From JBQTIM01 sp052388135 (GTDB lineage: Bacteria; Elusimicrobiota; Elusimicrobia; FEN-1173), in assembly GCA_052388135.1 (NCBI GenBank), contig JBQTIM010000090.1, positions 1 to 46,807 of the forward strand: a stretch of DNA of 46,807 nucleotides. Direction: 5' to 3'. Positions within the stretch are counted from its first letter, which is position 1. Every line of letters starts with the position of its first letter. The position numbers and the translations under genes were made by a program. Shown here piece by piece: positions 28,137-36,382 of the stretch. A model generated the notes under the pieces. That model made no database searches. It was not told the origin of the DNA and saw nothing but the letters and a program-made list of their open reading frames with translations.

Positions 28137-29501
28137 ATGGCCATTCAATCCTTCGCCCTTTTCGTTCCCGAAATCCGCCAGCTCCTGGCCGGCAAATCCT
28201 ATAAGGAGTTGAAGCGCGTCCTCAACGACATGAACCCCGCCGACCTGGCCGAGGGCTGGGGGAGCTTTTCCGCCAACGAGCAGATCGTCCTCTTCAAACT
28301 GCTGACGGCGGTGCGCGCCGTGGAGCTGTTCGAGGAGCTGGAGCTGGAGGAGCAGATGCGCCTGCTGGGCGCGCTGGAGCAGGGGGCCCTGGGACCGGTC
28401 TTGGAGGAGTTGGACGCGAAGACGGCCTCCCGCCTGTTCCACCGCCTGCCCCCGCGCGTGGTGCGCCGCATGACGTCCACCATCCGCCGGGAGAAGGTGG
28501 ACCGCATCCGCACGGCGGCGGCCTTCGCGCCCAACACCGCCGGCAGCCTGATGCACACGGATTTGCTGGACCTGCGGCCCCGCCAGACGGTGCGGCAGGC
28601 CCTGGAGCGCGTGCGCGCCTCCTCCCGCCTGCACCGCATGGGCGAGCTGCAGGTGTTCTACGTGGTGGACGGCGAGGGCCGGCTTTTGGGCGCGGTCTCG
28701 CCGCGCGCGCTCATCGCCGCCCCGTCGGAGATGAGGCTGGAGGAGATCATGACGCCCGTCCAGCTCATCAAAGTGCGCGCCGAGGCCGACCAGGAGGAGG
28801 CGGCCAAAATCTTTTCGAAATATAAAATTTTCGCCGCGCCCGTGGTGGACGAGGGGAACCGCCTTCTGGGCATCCTCTCGGCCAACGACATCCTCCACGT
28901 GCTGAGCCAGGAGGCCACCGAGGACATCGCCAAGATGGCCGGCACCGGCGCCGAGGAGCTGGAGACGGGCTCCGTCCTGCACGTGGCGCGCCTGCGCATG
29001 CCGTGGCTCCTGGCCTCGTGGCTGGGCGGCATCCTGGTCAGCTTCATCATCACGCGCTACGAGCACACCCTGGCGAGCGTGGTGGCCCTGGCGGCCTTCA
29101 TGCCCGTCATCGCCGGCATGGGCGGCAACGTGGGCACCCAGTCGTCCACCATCGTCGTGCGCGGACTGGCCACCGGGCACATCCAGCTGGGGGAAATTTC
29201 CGCCATGGTCTGGCGCGAGCTCCGCATCGGCCTCTTGCTGGGCCTGGGCTACGGGTTCCTGCTGGGGGCGCTGGCTTTTTTCCGCTACGGGTCGGACATG
29301 CCCTGGGTTTTCCCGCTGGTGGTGGGGCTGGGCATCTGCACCTCCATGACCGTGGCCGCCGTCATGGGCGCCGCCGCTCCCATGATCATCAAGCGCCTCA
29401 ACGTGGACCCGGCCGTCTGCAGCGCGCCCTTCGTCAGCACGGCCACGGACATCGTGAGCCTGCTCACCTATTTCTCCATCGCCACGTGGCTCTTGCTATA
29501 A
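28137..29501 (+). CDS. mgtE: MgtE-type magnesium transporter
   Basis: 454 residues: N-terminal superhelical MgtE_N domain (about 1-135), CBS pair (about 140-265), and five membrane helices (about 285-454). The pore signature is intact: PVIAGMGGNVGTQSSTIVVR. CBS domains of MgtE bind Mg2+ and close the channel when Mg2+ is plentiful. The 172-base spacer before it (27965-28136) holds GC hairpins and a TAAAAT at 28055-28060 without a good -35. No M-box riboswitch is recognisable. Confidence 0.95.
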   Translation: MAIQSFALFVPEIRQLLAGKSYKELKRVLNDMNPADLAEGWGSFSANEQIVLFKLLTAVRAVELFEELELEEQMRLLGALEQGALGPVLEELDAKTASRLFHRLPPRVVRRMTSTIRREKVDRIRTAAAFAPNTAGSLMHTDLLDLRPRQTVRQALERVRASSRLHRMGELQVFYVVDGEGRLLGAVSPRALIAAPSEMRLEEIMTPVQLIKVRAEADQEEAAKIFSKYKIFAAPVVDEGNRLLGILSANDILHVLSQEATEDIAKMAGTGAEELETGSVLHVARLRMPWLLASWLGGILVSFIITRYEHTLASVVALAAFMPVIAGMGGNVGTQSSTIVVRGLATGHIQLGEISAMVWRELRIGLLLGLGYGFLLGALAFFRYGSDMPWVFPLVVGLGICTSMTVAAVMGAAAPMIIKRLNVDPAVCSAPFVSTATDIVSLLTYFSIATWLLL

Positions 29502-29585
29502 TCAAGCGCGGCGCGCGGGCGCCGGGCGCGGGTTTTCGCGGCGGGGCCGCGGTCTCGCCGGCGCTTCCGCCCGCCCGCAACCCAC

Positions 29586-30347
29586 ATGTACTTTAACGTT
29601 CACGCCATCGTCCTCAGCAGCCGCAAGAGCGGAGAAAGCGAGCGGCGGCTCTTCCTTTACACGCGGGAATTGGGCCGCCTGCCGGCGCTCCTGGCCGGCG
29701 CCGGAAAACCGTCCTCGCGCATGGCCCCCGCCGCCGAGCCCGCGGTGGAATCGCGCTTCCGCCTCTGGATGAGGCCCGGCGCCGCCTCCGCCCGCGTCAC
29801 GGGCGGGTCCGTGTCGTCGGGTTTTCCCGCTTTGCGCGCCTCGTGGACCCGCATGAGCGCCGCCCTCTTCCTCTGCGAGTGGACGGAGAAGCTCACCGCC
29901 GCCCAGCAGCCGCATCCGGAAAAATACGATCTTCTGCGGTCCGCCCTCGCCGCCCTGGAAACCGGCGACGAAGCCTTGGTGCGGTCGGCTTTCCTCCTTC
30001 AATTCCTGGAGCGCGCGGGTTACGCCTGCGGCGCGGACGTGCTGGGCCCGGCGGAGGAACGATGGCGGCCCCTGGTGGACGCTCTGCGCGCCTACGATTT
30101 TTCTCCCGCTCCGGCCCCCGCCGGCCTGCGGGAAACCGCTCCCGCCTTGGAAGCGCAAATCCTGCGCTTCGTCTCTCCTTTGCTGCACGGTCCTCTCAAA
30201 AGCGTGGCCCACCGGCGGGCCCTGGAGGATTACTTGAAAGGGGCGGAACCCCGGACGCGGAAGGACGCGGCGAAGCTCCCCGCTCCGGATTTTGGTTTGT
30301 CGCCGCGCCGTGCCGCGCCGGCTTTCCTTCGCCCGTCCGCCGCATGA
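29586..30347 (+). CDS. recO: DNA repair protein RecO
   Basis: 253 residues from ATG 29586. The N-terminal OB fold is recognisable (AIVLSSRKSGESERRLFLYT, then LGRLPALLAGAGKPSSR). A helical region follows with FLCEWTEKLTAAQQPHPEKY, and a C-terminal tail rich in Arg/Ala. RecO anneals ssDNA and loads RecA with RecR in gap repair. The CxxC zinc motif of many RecO proteins is absent. It overlaps glyQ by ATGA, the recO-glyQ-glyS order known from Firmicutes. Confidence 0.87.
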   Translation: MYFNVHAIVLSSRKSGESERRLFLYTRELGRLPALLAGAGKPSSRMAPAAEPAVESRFRLWMRPGAASARVTGGSVSSGFPALRASWTRMSAALFLCEWTEKLTAAQQPHPEKYDLLRSALAALETGDEALVRSAFLLQFLERAGYACGADVLGPAEERWRPLVDALRAYDFSPAPAPAGLRETAPALEAQILRFVSPLLHGPLKSVAHRRALEDYLKGAEPRTRKDAAKLPAPDFGLSPRRAAPAFLRPSAA

Positions 30348-31201
30348 CATTTCAAGACATCATCCTCGCCCTTCACAAGTTCTGGGCCAAGCAGGGTTGC
30401 CTGCTCTGGCAGCCCTACGACGTGGAAAAAGGCGCGGGAACCTTCAACCCCGCCACGTTCCTGCGCTGCCTGGGCCCCCAGCCCTGGGCCGCCGCCTACG
30501 TGGAGCCCTCGCGCCGCCCCACCGACGGGCGCTACGGCGAAAACCCCAACCGCCTTCAGCACTACTATCAATACCAAGTCCTCATCAAACCCGCCCCGGC
30601 GGACATCCAAGACAAATACCTGGCTTCCCTCAAGGCCATCGGCATAGACCCGCGCCGCCACGACATCCGCTTCGTGGAGGACGACTGGGAAAGCCCCACC
30701 CTGGGCGCCTGGGGCCTGGGCTGGGAGGTGTGGCTGGACGGCATGGAGATCACCCAGTTCACCTATTTCCAGCAGGTGGGGGGCATCGACTTGAACCCCA
30801 TTTCCGTCGAGATCACCTACGGCCTCGAGCGCCTGGCCATGTACTCGCAAAAGAAGAACAGCGTTTACGACGTGCACTGGACGGAGCGAACCACCTACGG
30901 CCAGGTGCACCTGGAGGACGAGCGGCAGTTCTCCGCCTACAATTTCGAAGCCGCCGACGTGGAGCAATTGCGGCGGCACTTCACCGACTGGGAAGCCGAG
31001 GCCAAGCGGCTCCTGGAAAAAAACCTCGTCCTGCCGGCCTACGACGCCGTTATGAAATGCTCGCACCTCTTCAATCTGCTGGACGCGCGCCGCGCCATCT
31101 CCGTCACCGAGCGCGTGGGCTACATCGGCCGCGTGCGCGCCTTGGCGCGAAAAGTCGCCGAAGGCTACATGGCCCTCATCGGCGCGGGAACGCCGGCGTG
31201 A
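30344..31201 (+). CDS. glyQ: Glycyl-tRNA synthetase alpha subunit
   Basis: 285 residues from ATG 30344. Strong GlyQ signatures: MTFQDIILALHKFWAKQGCL, QPYDVEKGAGTFNPATFLR, YVEPSRRPTDGRYGENPNR, WLDGMEITQFTYFQQVGG. This subunit carries the class II aminoacylation core and activates glycine in the alpha2beta2 enzyme. It overlaps recO upstream and glyS downstream (GTGA), giving a tightly coupled trio. Confidence 0.97.
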   Translation: MTFQDIILALHKFWAKQGCLLWQPYDVEKGAGTFNPATFLRCLGPQPWAAAYVEPSRRPTDGRYGENPNRLQHYYQYQVLIKPAPADIQDKYLASLKAIGIDPRRHDIRFVEDDWESPTLGAWGLGWEVWLDGMEITQFTYFQQVGGIDLNPISVEITYGLERLAMYSQKKNSVYDVHWTERTTYGQVHLEDERQFSAYNFEAADVEQLRRHFTDWEAEAKRLLEKNLVLPAYDAVMKCSHLFNLLDARRAISVTERVGYIGRVRALARKVAEGYMALIGAGTPA

Positions 31202-33408
31202 AAAAGCGCCCGGCCCGCAAGCCCGCCGGTCCGTCGGGGCCCAAGGATTTCCTATTGGAGATCGGCGTCGAGGAGCTGCCGGCGCGGTTCGTGTTGAATC
31301 TAGTGTCCAGGAGCGCGATCGGCGAAGGTGCTTCTGTCCTAGAGGACGTCCTCGTCAGGCAGGGTTTGGCGAAGGCCGGGCTCTCCCACGGCGAAGTGAA
31401 AGTGTTCGGCACGCCGCGCCGTCTGGCCGTGCTGGTCCACGGCTTGGCGGACAAAGCTGAGGACCAAGTCCACGAGGCTTTGGGCCCGGCCGCGGCCCAG
31501 GCCAAGGACGCCGAAGGCAACTGGACTCCCGCCGCCCAGGGCTTCGCCCGCTCGCAAGGCGTCTCCCCTGAAAATTTGGAGGTCCGCAAAACGGATCGCG
31601 GAGAGCGCCTCTGCGCCGTGCGCAGGGAGGAAGGGCGGCCCGTCGAAAAAATTCTGCCGGAGCTTTTGCCCGCGCGGATCGCCCGGATCCCTTTCCCGAA
31701 AAATATGGTTTGGGAGGAAGGCCGCTTTTCCTTCGCCCGGCCCATCCGCTGGATCGTCGCCCTCTACGGCGACAAGCCGGTCAAGTTCGAGCTGGCCGGC
31801 GTCAAAAGCGGCCGCAAGACCAGCGCCCTCCGCTTCCACGGGAAAAAGTTCCTGGACGTGCCGTCCCCCGCCCGGTATGAAGCCGTCCTCAAAAACCATT
31901 GCGTGGTGGCCGACCCGAAGGAGCGGCGGGACCAGATTGAAAAACAAATCCATCTGGCCGCCAAGTCCGTCCACGGGCGCGTCCCCCTGGAAAAATTTCA
32001 GGACCTTCTGGACGAGGTGACGTATCTGGTGGAGCATCCCTCCGGCATCCTGGGCCGCTTCGCCCCCGGCCATTTGAAGCTGCCGCCGGAAATCCTCGTC
32101 ACGTCCATGAAAAAGCATCAAAAGTTTTTTCCGGTGTTCGACGCGCAGGGGAAACTCCTGCCCCATTTCGTCGGCGTCCGCAACGGCATGTCCGAGAACC
32201 AGGCCGTGGTGCGGGAAGGCTACGAGCGCGTGCTGGCCGCCCGTCTGGCCGACGCCGCGTTTTTCTTCGAGCAGGACCGGAAAACGTCTTTGCGCGACAA
32301 GGCCCCTCTGTTGAAGGGCGTGCTTTTCCAGAAAGCCCTGGGCGCCCTTTCCGACAAAACCGAGCGCGTCGCGGCACTTTGCATACACCTGTCCGCGAAT
32401 GTTTTGAACCTTCCGCAGAAAGACGGCGACGCCGCGGTGCAGATCGCGCGCCTGGGCAAGGCGGACCTGGTCACGTCCGTGGTGGGCGAGTTCCCCGAAC
32501 TCCAGGGCGTCATGGGCCGCCTCTACGCGGCGGCCGACGGCGAGCCGGCCGAGATCGCCGAGGGCATCGAGCAACATTACTGGCCCCTCACCGCCGACGG
32601 CGAGCTCCCCCGCGGCGACGCGGCGGCTCTGGCGTCCCTGGCGGACAAGCTGGACACCCTGGCCGGGGATTTCCTGGTGGGATTGATTCCTTCCGGTTCC
32701 GCCGATCCCTACGGCCTGCGCCGGGCGGCGGTGGGCGTCCTCCGCATCCTGGCGGACCGCGGCTGGCGGCTGGATTTGGCCGCCGCCGTGGAGAAGGCGC
32801 TCGCGGCGTTTCCGGATTCCGTCGCGGGCGACCGCCCGAAGGCGGCCGGCGCTCTCATGGATTTTTTCAAGCAGCGCTGGTCGGCCCTCATGGCGGCCAA
32901 GGGCTGCCGCTTCGACGAGATCGAGGCCGTGGCCTCCCTGCGGTTCGCCGACGTGGTGGACGCCGAAAACCGCCTGGAAGCCCTGCGGCAGATCCGCCGC
33001 CACCCGGATTTCACGCCCCTGGCCGTGGCCTACAAACGGGCGGCCAACATCCTGTCGCAAGCGCGGCAGAAAAACATCGCTTTCAACGTCCCCGCCGCGC
33101 CGCTGGAAAAATCCCGCGAGCCGGCCCACGCGGACCTTCACGCGGCGGTGGAGGCGGCCCGCGGCGCGGCGCATCCTCTCCTGGAGGGCGGGCGCTTCCG
33201 CGAGGCGCTCCAGGAACTGGTGCGCCTGCGCGCGCCGGTGGACCGTTTCTTCGAAAAGGTCATGGTCATGGCGCCGGAAGAGGACGTGCGGGCCAACCGG
33301 CTGGCCCTGCTGAACTCCATCGCGGAGCTCTTCCTCCGCGTGGCGGATTTTTCCGCCCTGCAGGACGTGCCCTCCGGCGCGGCCCCCGACGGGCCGGCGG
33401 CGCGGTAA
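31198..33408 (+). CDS. glyS: Glycyl-tRNA synthetase beta subunit
   Basis: 736 residues from GTG 31198, a normal GlyS length. Signatures: FLLEIGVEELPARF, VFGTPRRLAVLV, FARPIRWIVALYGDKPV, EILVTSMKKHQKFFPVF, and the HD-like and anticodon-binding C-terminal domains (ADPYGLRRAAVGVLRIL). It binds tRNA-Gly and completes the enzyme with GlyQ. Oddity: between LPARF and GLAKAGL (about 31293-31365) the sequence is longer than usual by several residues and uses codons rare in the window (AAT CTA, CTA GAG). The frame stays open, so this may be a local insertion or recombination scar. An imperfect A/T-looped hairpin (33407-33437) overlaps the stop but lacks a clear T-run. Confidence 0.95.
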   Translation: MKKRPARKPAGPSGPKDFLLEIGVEELPARFVLNLVSRSAIGEGASVLEDVLVRQGLAKAGLSHGEVKVFGTPRRLAVLVHGLADKAEDQVHEALGPAAAQAKDAEGNWTPAAQGFARSQGVSPENLEVRKTDRGERLCAVRREEGRPVEKILPELLPARIARIPFPKNMVWEEGRFSFARPIRWIVALYGDKPVKFELAGVKSGRKTSALRFHGKKFLDVPSPARYEAVLKNHCVVADPKERRDQIEKQIHLAAKSVHGRVPLEKFQDLLDEVTYLVEHPSGILGRFAPGHLKLPPEILVTSMKKHQKFFPVFDAQGKLLPHFVGVRNGMSENQAVVREGYERVLAARLADAAFFFEQDRKTSLRDKAPLLKGVLFQKALGALSDKTERVAALCIHLSANVLNLPQKDGDAAVQIARLGKADLVTSVVGEFPELQGVMGRLYAAADGEPAEIAEGIEQHYWPLTADGELPRGDAAALASLADKLDTLAGDFLVGLIPSGSADPYGLRRAAVGVLRILADRGWRLDLAAAVEKALAAFPDSVAGDRPKAAGALMDFFKQRWSALMAAKGCRFDEIEAVASLRFADVVDAENRLEALRQIRRHPDFTPLAVAYKRAANILSQARQKNIAFNVPAAPLEKSREPAHADLHAAVEAARGAAHPLLEGGRFREALQELVRLRAPVDRFFEKVMVMAPEEDVRANRLALLNSIAELFLRVADFSALQDVPSGAAPDGPAAR

Positions 33409-33435
33409 GGGTCTTGTAAATTCTTATCAACACCC

Positions 33436-33464
33436 TTGAATTTATCGACGGCGCGGGTTAGGCT
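33436..33464 (+). promoter_or_regulatory. Possible promoter ahead of the riboswitch
   Basis: TTGAAT (33436-33441), a 17-bp spacer, TAGGCT (33459-33464). The predicted start near 33471 lies about nine bases before the riboswitch P1 stem, which is the expected placement, but both boxes are weak. Confidence 0.4.
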
Positions 33465-33479
33465 TGGAAAGAAGGATTT

Positions 33480-33560
33480 GGCTCCGGCAAGGGCAACTCC
33501 ACCCGAGGGTGGGGACGCAAGCCCAGACCCCCTACTAAAGGCGGATGGGCTGCCGGAGCC
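33480..33560 (+). promoter_or_regulatory. GEMM-I (cyclic di-GMP class I type) riboswitch
   Basis: A perfect 10-bp P1 stem joins GGCTCCGGCA (33480-33489) to TGCCGGAGCC (33551-33560). Inside it are the conserved GGGCAA stretch and a P2 hairpin (33497-33503 with 33508-33514, one G-T pair, loop CGAG rather than the common GNRA). The hallmark GGGACGCAA follows, then a P3 stem (GCCCA 33521-33525 with TGGGC 33546-33550). These elements in order match GEMM-I aptamers. The shortened GCAAG (usually GCAAAG) and the CGAG loop are variant, so the ligand could be c-di-GMP or a related dinucleotide. It controls, by position, the small membrane protein and the GT-C glycosyltransferase downstream. Confidence 0.8.
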
Positions 33561-33570
33561 ACTTTCAGGC

Positions 33571-33600
33571 CCCCGCCGCGACGGCAACGCCGCGGCGGGG
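33571..33600 (+). terminator. Possible riboswitch terminator hairpin
   Basis: A 10-bp stem CCCCGCCGCG / CGCGGCGGGG with a 10-base loop lies ten bases after the aptamer and is followed by TTTGT. The T-run is short, so it may be a weak terminator forming the expression platform. I could not identify an antiterminator by eye, so ON or OFF logic is undecided. Confidence 0.5.
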
Positions 33601-33692
33601 TTTGTCGTCCGCGCGGCGGCGCTCTCGGCGCGGCCGGCTCCGGCCGGGAATCCGGCGCCGCTCCGTTCCCGTGTCCCCGCGGTTCCTCTTTT

Positions 33693-33953
33693 ATGATCCT
33701 CTTCTTCCTCATCGCCCTGGCGGTTTTTTTTCTGGCGCTGGCTCTGGTGTTCCGCAAAACGCTGAAGCCCGCGGAATCGCCGGAGTTCGTCTTGGAAGGC
33801 CCTCCCATGCCGCGCGAGGTGGCCGCCGCGGCCCGGCGGCTGGAGCTTTGGCGCGGCCAAGGCCGCATTTCCCGCGAGGACTACGAGCGGCTGATGCATC
33901 TCTGCCGCGAGGACGCCGGCCTGTCCGCGAACCCGGGACCTCATCGGAAATGA
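33693..33953 (+). CDS. Small single-pass membrane protein with SHOCT-like tail
   Basis: 86 residues. One N-terminal helix (MILFFLIALAVFFLALALVF), a short linker, then an amphipathic segment ARRLELWRGQGRISREDYER that resembles the SHOCT motif (length-glycine-I-T/S-x-E/D-E/D-[YF]), a short domain often at the ends of membrane proteins. No clear Shine-Dalgarno sequence. It is the first gene after the GEMM-I riboswitch and lies 34 bases before the glycosyltransferase gene, so both would share the control. Function unknown. Confidence 0.65.
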   Translation: MILFFLIALAVFFLALALVFRKTLKPAESPEFVLEGPPMPREVAAAARRLELWRGQGRISREDYERLMHLCREDAGLSANPGPHRK

Positions 33954-33987
33954 GGCGGCCGCGCCTCTTCGCCGGGCCGCCGCCGCT

Positions 33988-36213
33988 TTGCCTGTGAAGA
34001 AAAAATCGCCGCGCGCCGCGCCCCCCGCGCCGGCCGACGACGCGAAAACCCGTCTGCTGGCCGCCGCCCTGGTCGCCTGGGCGGCGGTGGTTTATTGGAA
34101 TTATTTCCAGGCCTACCCTTTCCCCGGTTTTCCTTTTTTCCGTTTTTTCGAGCTGCCCGAGCCTTTCCGGGCGGACGCGCGTTTTTTGCGCGCTCTCGGC
34201 CGGCACGCGGCCAGGCTCGCGGCGGCGGGTCTTTTCCTTTTTTCCTGCTGGGGATGGGGCCGCGCGGTTTTCCGCGATCGGCGCCCATCGGAGGGCTCGG
34301 GCCTGGAGCGGTTGCTTTTTGAGACCGCGGCGGGCGCGGTCGTCTGGGTTTTCCTCCTCATGGCCCTGGGGTTTTCGGGTTTTCTGCGGCCCTCGGTTCT
34401 GCAGGCCTGGACGGCGGCGGGCGCGGTCTGGGGCGCGGCGGCGTGGCTGAGGATTCGTCGCGGCCCGTCCGTGTCGGCGCCGGCGGCGCCTCCTTTTTCT
34501 CTGGGAGAAAAAATCCCGGCGGCGGCTCTGGCGGTCTGTCTTGCGCTGGGTCTTTTGGGCGCCCTCGTGCCCGAAACGGCTTTCGACGCCATGCACTATT
34601 ACCTGAGCCTCCCCGCGCACTGGCTGCGCCGCGGGCGGATCGCGGCCGACCCCCACCTGCTTCAATCCTACTTTCCCCACAACTTCTCCTTGCTCTTCAT
34701 CCCGCCCATGGCGGTGGGCGGCGTGGGAAGCGCGCGGCTCGTTCATTTGGCTTTCGGCGCGCTGTCCACCCTGGCGGTTTACGCGTTCGTCCGCGGGTGG
34801 GCGGGCCGATTCGCGGCGCTGGCGGCGGCCGCCCTGTTCGCTTCCACGCCTTCCGGCCTGATGGTGGCCTGGCGCGGCACTTCGGAATTGGGCCAGGCTT
34901 TTTTCGAGATCATGGCGGTTTACGCCCTTTTCCGGCGGCAGGGCGGCGAAGAGGGCGCCCGCCGCGACGTTCTCTGGGCGGGCGTTTTCGCCGGGGTCGG
35001 CCTGGGGATCAAATACACCAGCCTGGCCTCCGCGCCGCTTTTGGCGCTGTTGGCCTTCCTGCGCCGCGGCGCGGGCGGCCGCCGGGCAGGCGCCCAGGAC
35101 GCCCTTCTGCTGCTCACCGTCGCCGCGCTGGCGGCCTCGCCGTGGTATATCCGCAACTGGATGGAGGCCGGCAACCCCGTTTATCCTTTCCTCTCCGGCG
35201 TCTTCGGCGGGCAAACCATCGGCCACGCCGGCAACGTGGGCACCGATCCCGCGCCCATACCCGACACCTGGGGCAACTATCTTCTGTTTCCCTGGAAGGT
35301 GACCATGGGAACGCTGGCCCAGGAGGGTTTCTCCGGCCCCCTTTGGCTGATCCTTCTTCCCTTGCTTTTCGTCCGCTCTCCGGCCGGGCCGCACCTTCGG
35401 TTCGCGGGAGTTTATCTGGCGGGCGCCGCCGCCTTCTGGCACGGCTTCTCGCACCTCTACCTCCGCTATTTCCTTCATGTCCTGCCCGTCCTGGCCGCAG
35501 CGCTGGCCCTGCGCGCGGAGGCCCGCCCGGCCTGGTTCCGGAGTCTGTTCATCTGGATCCTCCTGCCCGGCCTGGCCTCCAACATCGCTTTCAGCATGCT
35601 CATCCTGAAAACCAACAAGGACCCTCTGCCCGTGCTGGCCGGACAGCGGACCGAGGATGCCTATCTGTCCACGCTCCGCCTGTCCTATCCTTTCCCCTAC
35701 CACCCGGCCGCCGCCTGGGCCAACGAGAACCTCCCGCCGGAAGCCAAGGTTTTGTTCGTGGGAGAGACGCGCAGCCTTTATTTGGAGCGGGACGCCGTCT
35801 GGAACGACGTGAGCGACCACAACACTCTGGTGGCGCTGTGCCGGCAGGCGCGGGACGCCGAGGACCTCCGCCGCCTTTTCCGCCAGCGGGGCGTGACCCA
35901 CATCCTCATCAATTATCCCGAGCTGGCCCGGGTGAAAGGCTACGACGTTTTGAACTGGGAAGGGCCCGACTTGGCGGTGTTCCTCAAGTTCTGGCGCTCC
36001 TATATAAGGGAGGCCTACGCGGGCGCGGCCGCTGTTCCGGGCCTGTCCGCCGACCGGCGCCGGGCCTATGAGGAAAGCCCCTTCAACGCCGTTTTCCTTT
36101 ATGAAATATTGGATGCTCCCCAGGGGCCGGACCGCGCCCCGCCTCCCCTCTGGCTGCACGAGTCGCTCTATCCGCCCGCGCGCCGGCCCGCGGTGGACGC
36201 CGTCCAGGGCTGA
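33988..36213 (+). CDS. GT-C family membrane glycosyltransferase (ArnT/PMT-like)
   Basis: 741 residues from TTG 33988 (GTG 33994 is an alternative). About eleven membrane helices run from residue 18 to about 550, followed by a soluble C-terminal part of about 190 residues. An acidic loop after an early helix (VPETAFDAMHYYLSLPAHWL) is where GT-C enzymes keep their catalytic Asp. GLGIKYTSLASAPLLALLAF and YIRNWMEAGNPVYPFLSGVF are typical of the family. It should transfer sugar from a polyprenyl-phosphate carrier at the outer face of the inner membrane; donor and acceptor are unknown. The gene ends just before the groES promoter and is downstream of the riboswitch. Confidence 0.8.
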   Translation: MPVKKKSPRAAPPAPADDAKTRLLAAALVAWAAVVYWNYFQAYPFPGFPFFRFFELPEPFRADARFLRALGRHAARLAAAGLFLFSCWGWGRAVFRDRRPSEGSGLERLLFETAAGAVVWVFLLMALGFSGFLRPSVLQAWTAAGAVWGAAAWLRIRRGPSVSAPAAPPFSLGEKIPAAALAVCLALGLLGALVPETAFDAMHYYLSLPAHWLRRGRIAADPHLLQSYFPHNFSLLFIPPMAVGGVGSARLVHLAFGALSTLAVYAFVRGWAGRFAALAAAALFASTPSGLMVAWRGTSELGQAFFEIMAVYALFRRQGGEEGARRDVLWAGVFAGVGLGIKYTSLASAPLLALLAFLRRGAGGRRAGAQDALLLLTVAALAASPWYIRNWMEAGNPVYPFLSGVFGGQTIGHAGNVGTDPAPIPDTWGNYLLFPWKVTMGTLAQEGFSGPLWLILLPLLFVRSPAGPHLRFAGVYLAGAAAFWHGFSHLYLRYFLHVLPVLAAALALRAEARPAWFRSLFIWILLPGLASNIAFSMLILKTNKDPLPVLAGQRTEDAYLSTLRLSYPFPYHPAAAWANENLPPEAKVLFVGETRSLYLERDAVWNDVSDHNTLVALCRQARDAEDLRRLFRQRGVTHILINYPELARVKGYDVLNWEGPDLAVFLKFWRSYIREAYAGAAAVPGLSADRRRAYEESPFNAVFLYEILDAPQGPDRAPPPLWLHESLYPPARRPAVDAVQG

Positions 36214-36222
36214 CTTTTTTTC

Positions 36223-36251
36223 TTGACACGCGGCCCGCTTATGTTTATAAT
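36223..36251 (+). promoter_or_regulatory. Consensus sigma70 promoter of groESL
   Basis: Perfect TTGACA (36223-36228), exactly 17 bp, perfect TATAAT (36246-36251). It is the best promoter in the window, as expected for a repressor-controlled chaperonin operon. Confidence 0.93.
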
Positions 36252-36277
36252 TGTCACTCGAGGGGTCTTACTGCTAA
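36251..36277 (+). promoter_or_regulatory. Degenerate CIRCE operator (HrcA site)
   Basis: TTGTCACTC, nine bases, TACTGCTAA. The CIRCE consensus is TTAGCACTC-N9-GAGTGCTAA; each half matches at 7 of 9 positions with exact N9 spacing, directly over the transcript start. HrcA would repress here until heat shock. hrcA itself is not in the window. Confidence 0.75.
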
Positions 36278-36361
36278 TATGCGGCGCGGCCCTTCCGGCG
36301 AAAACGGCCCATCGCGCTTCCGACGGCGATCAGGCTTTTTTTTGGTTCCTTAATTAGCAGT
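36270..36361 (+). promoter_or_regulatory. Long-range inverted repeat in the groES leader
   Basis: The right CIRCE half (ACTGCTAAT, 36270-36278) is the exact reverse complement of ATTAGCAGT at 36353-36361, just before the groES Shine-Dalgarno sequence. The second site also resembles a CIRCE left half (TTAGCAGTC, 8 of 9). It could form a leader stem or a second HrcA half-site. The ~90-base leader between holds a T8 tract. Confidence 0.5.
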
Positions 36362-36382
36362 CTATTTATGGAGGTGCTAGAT

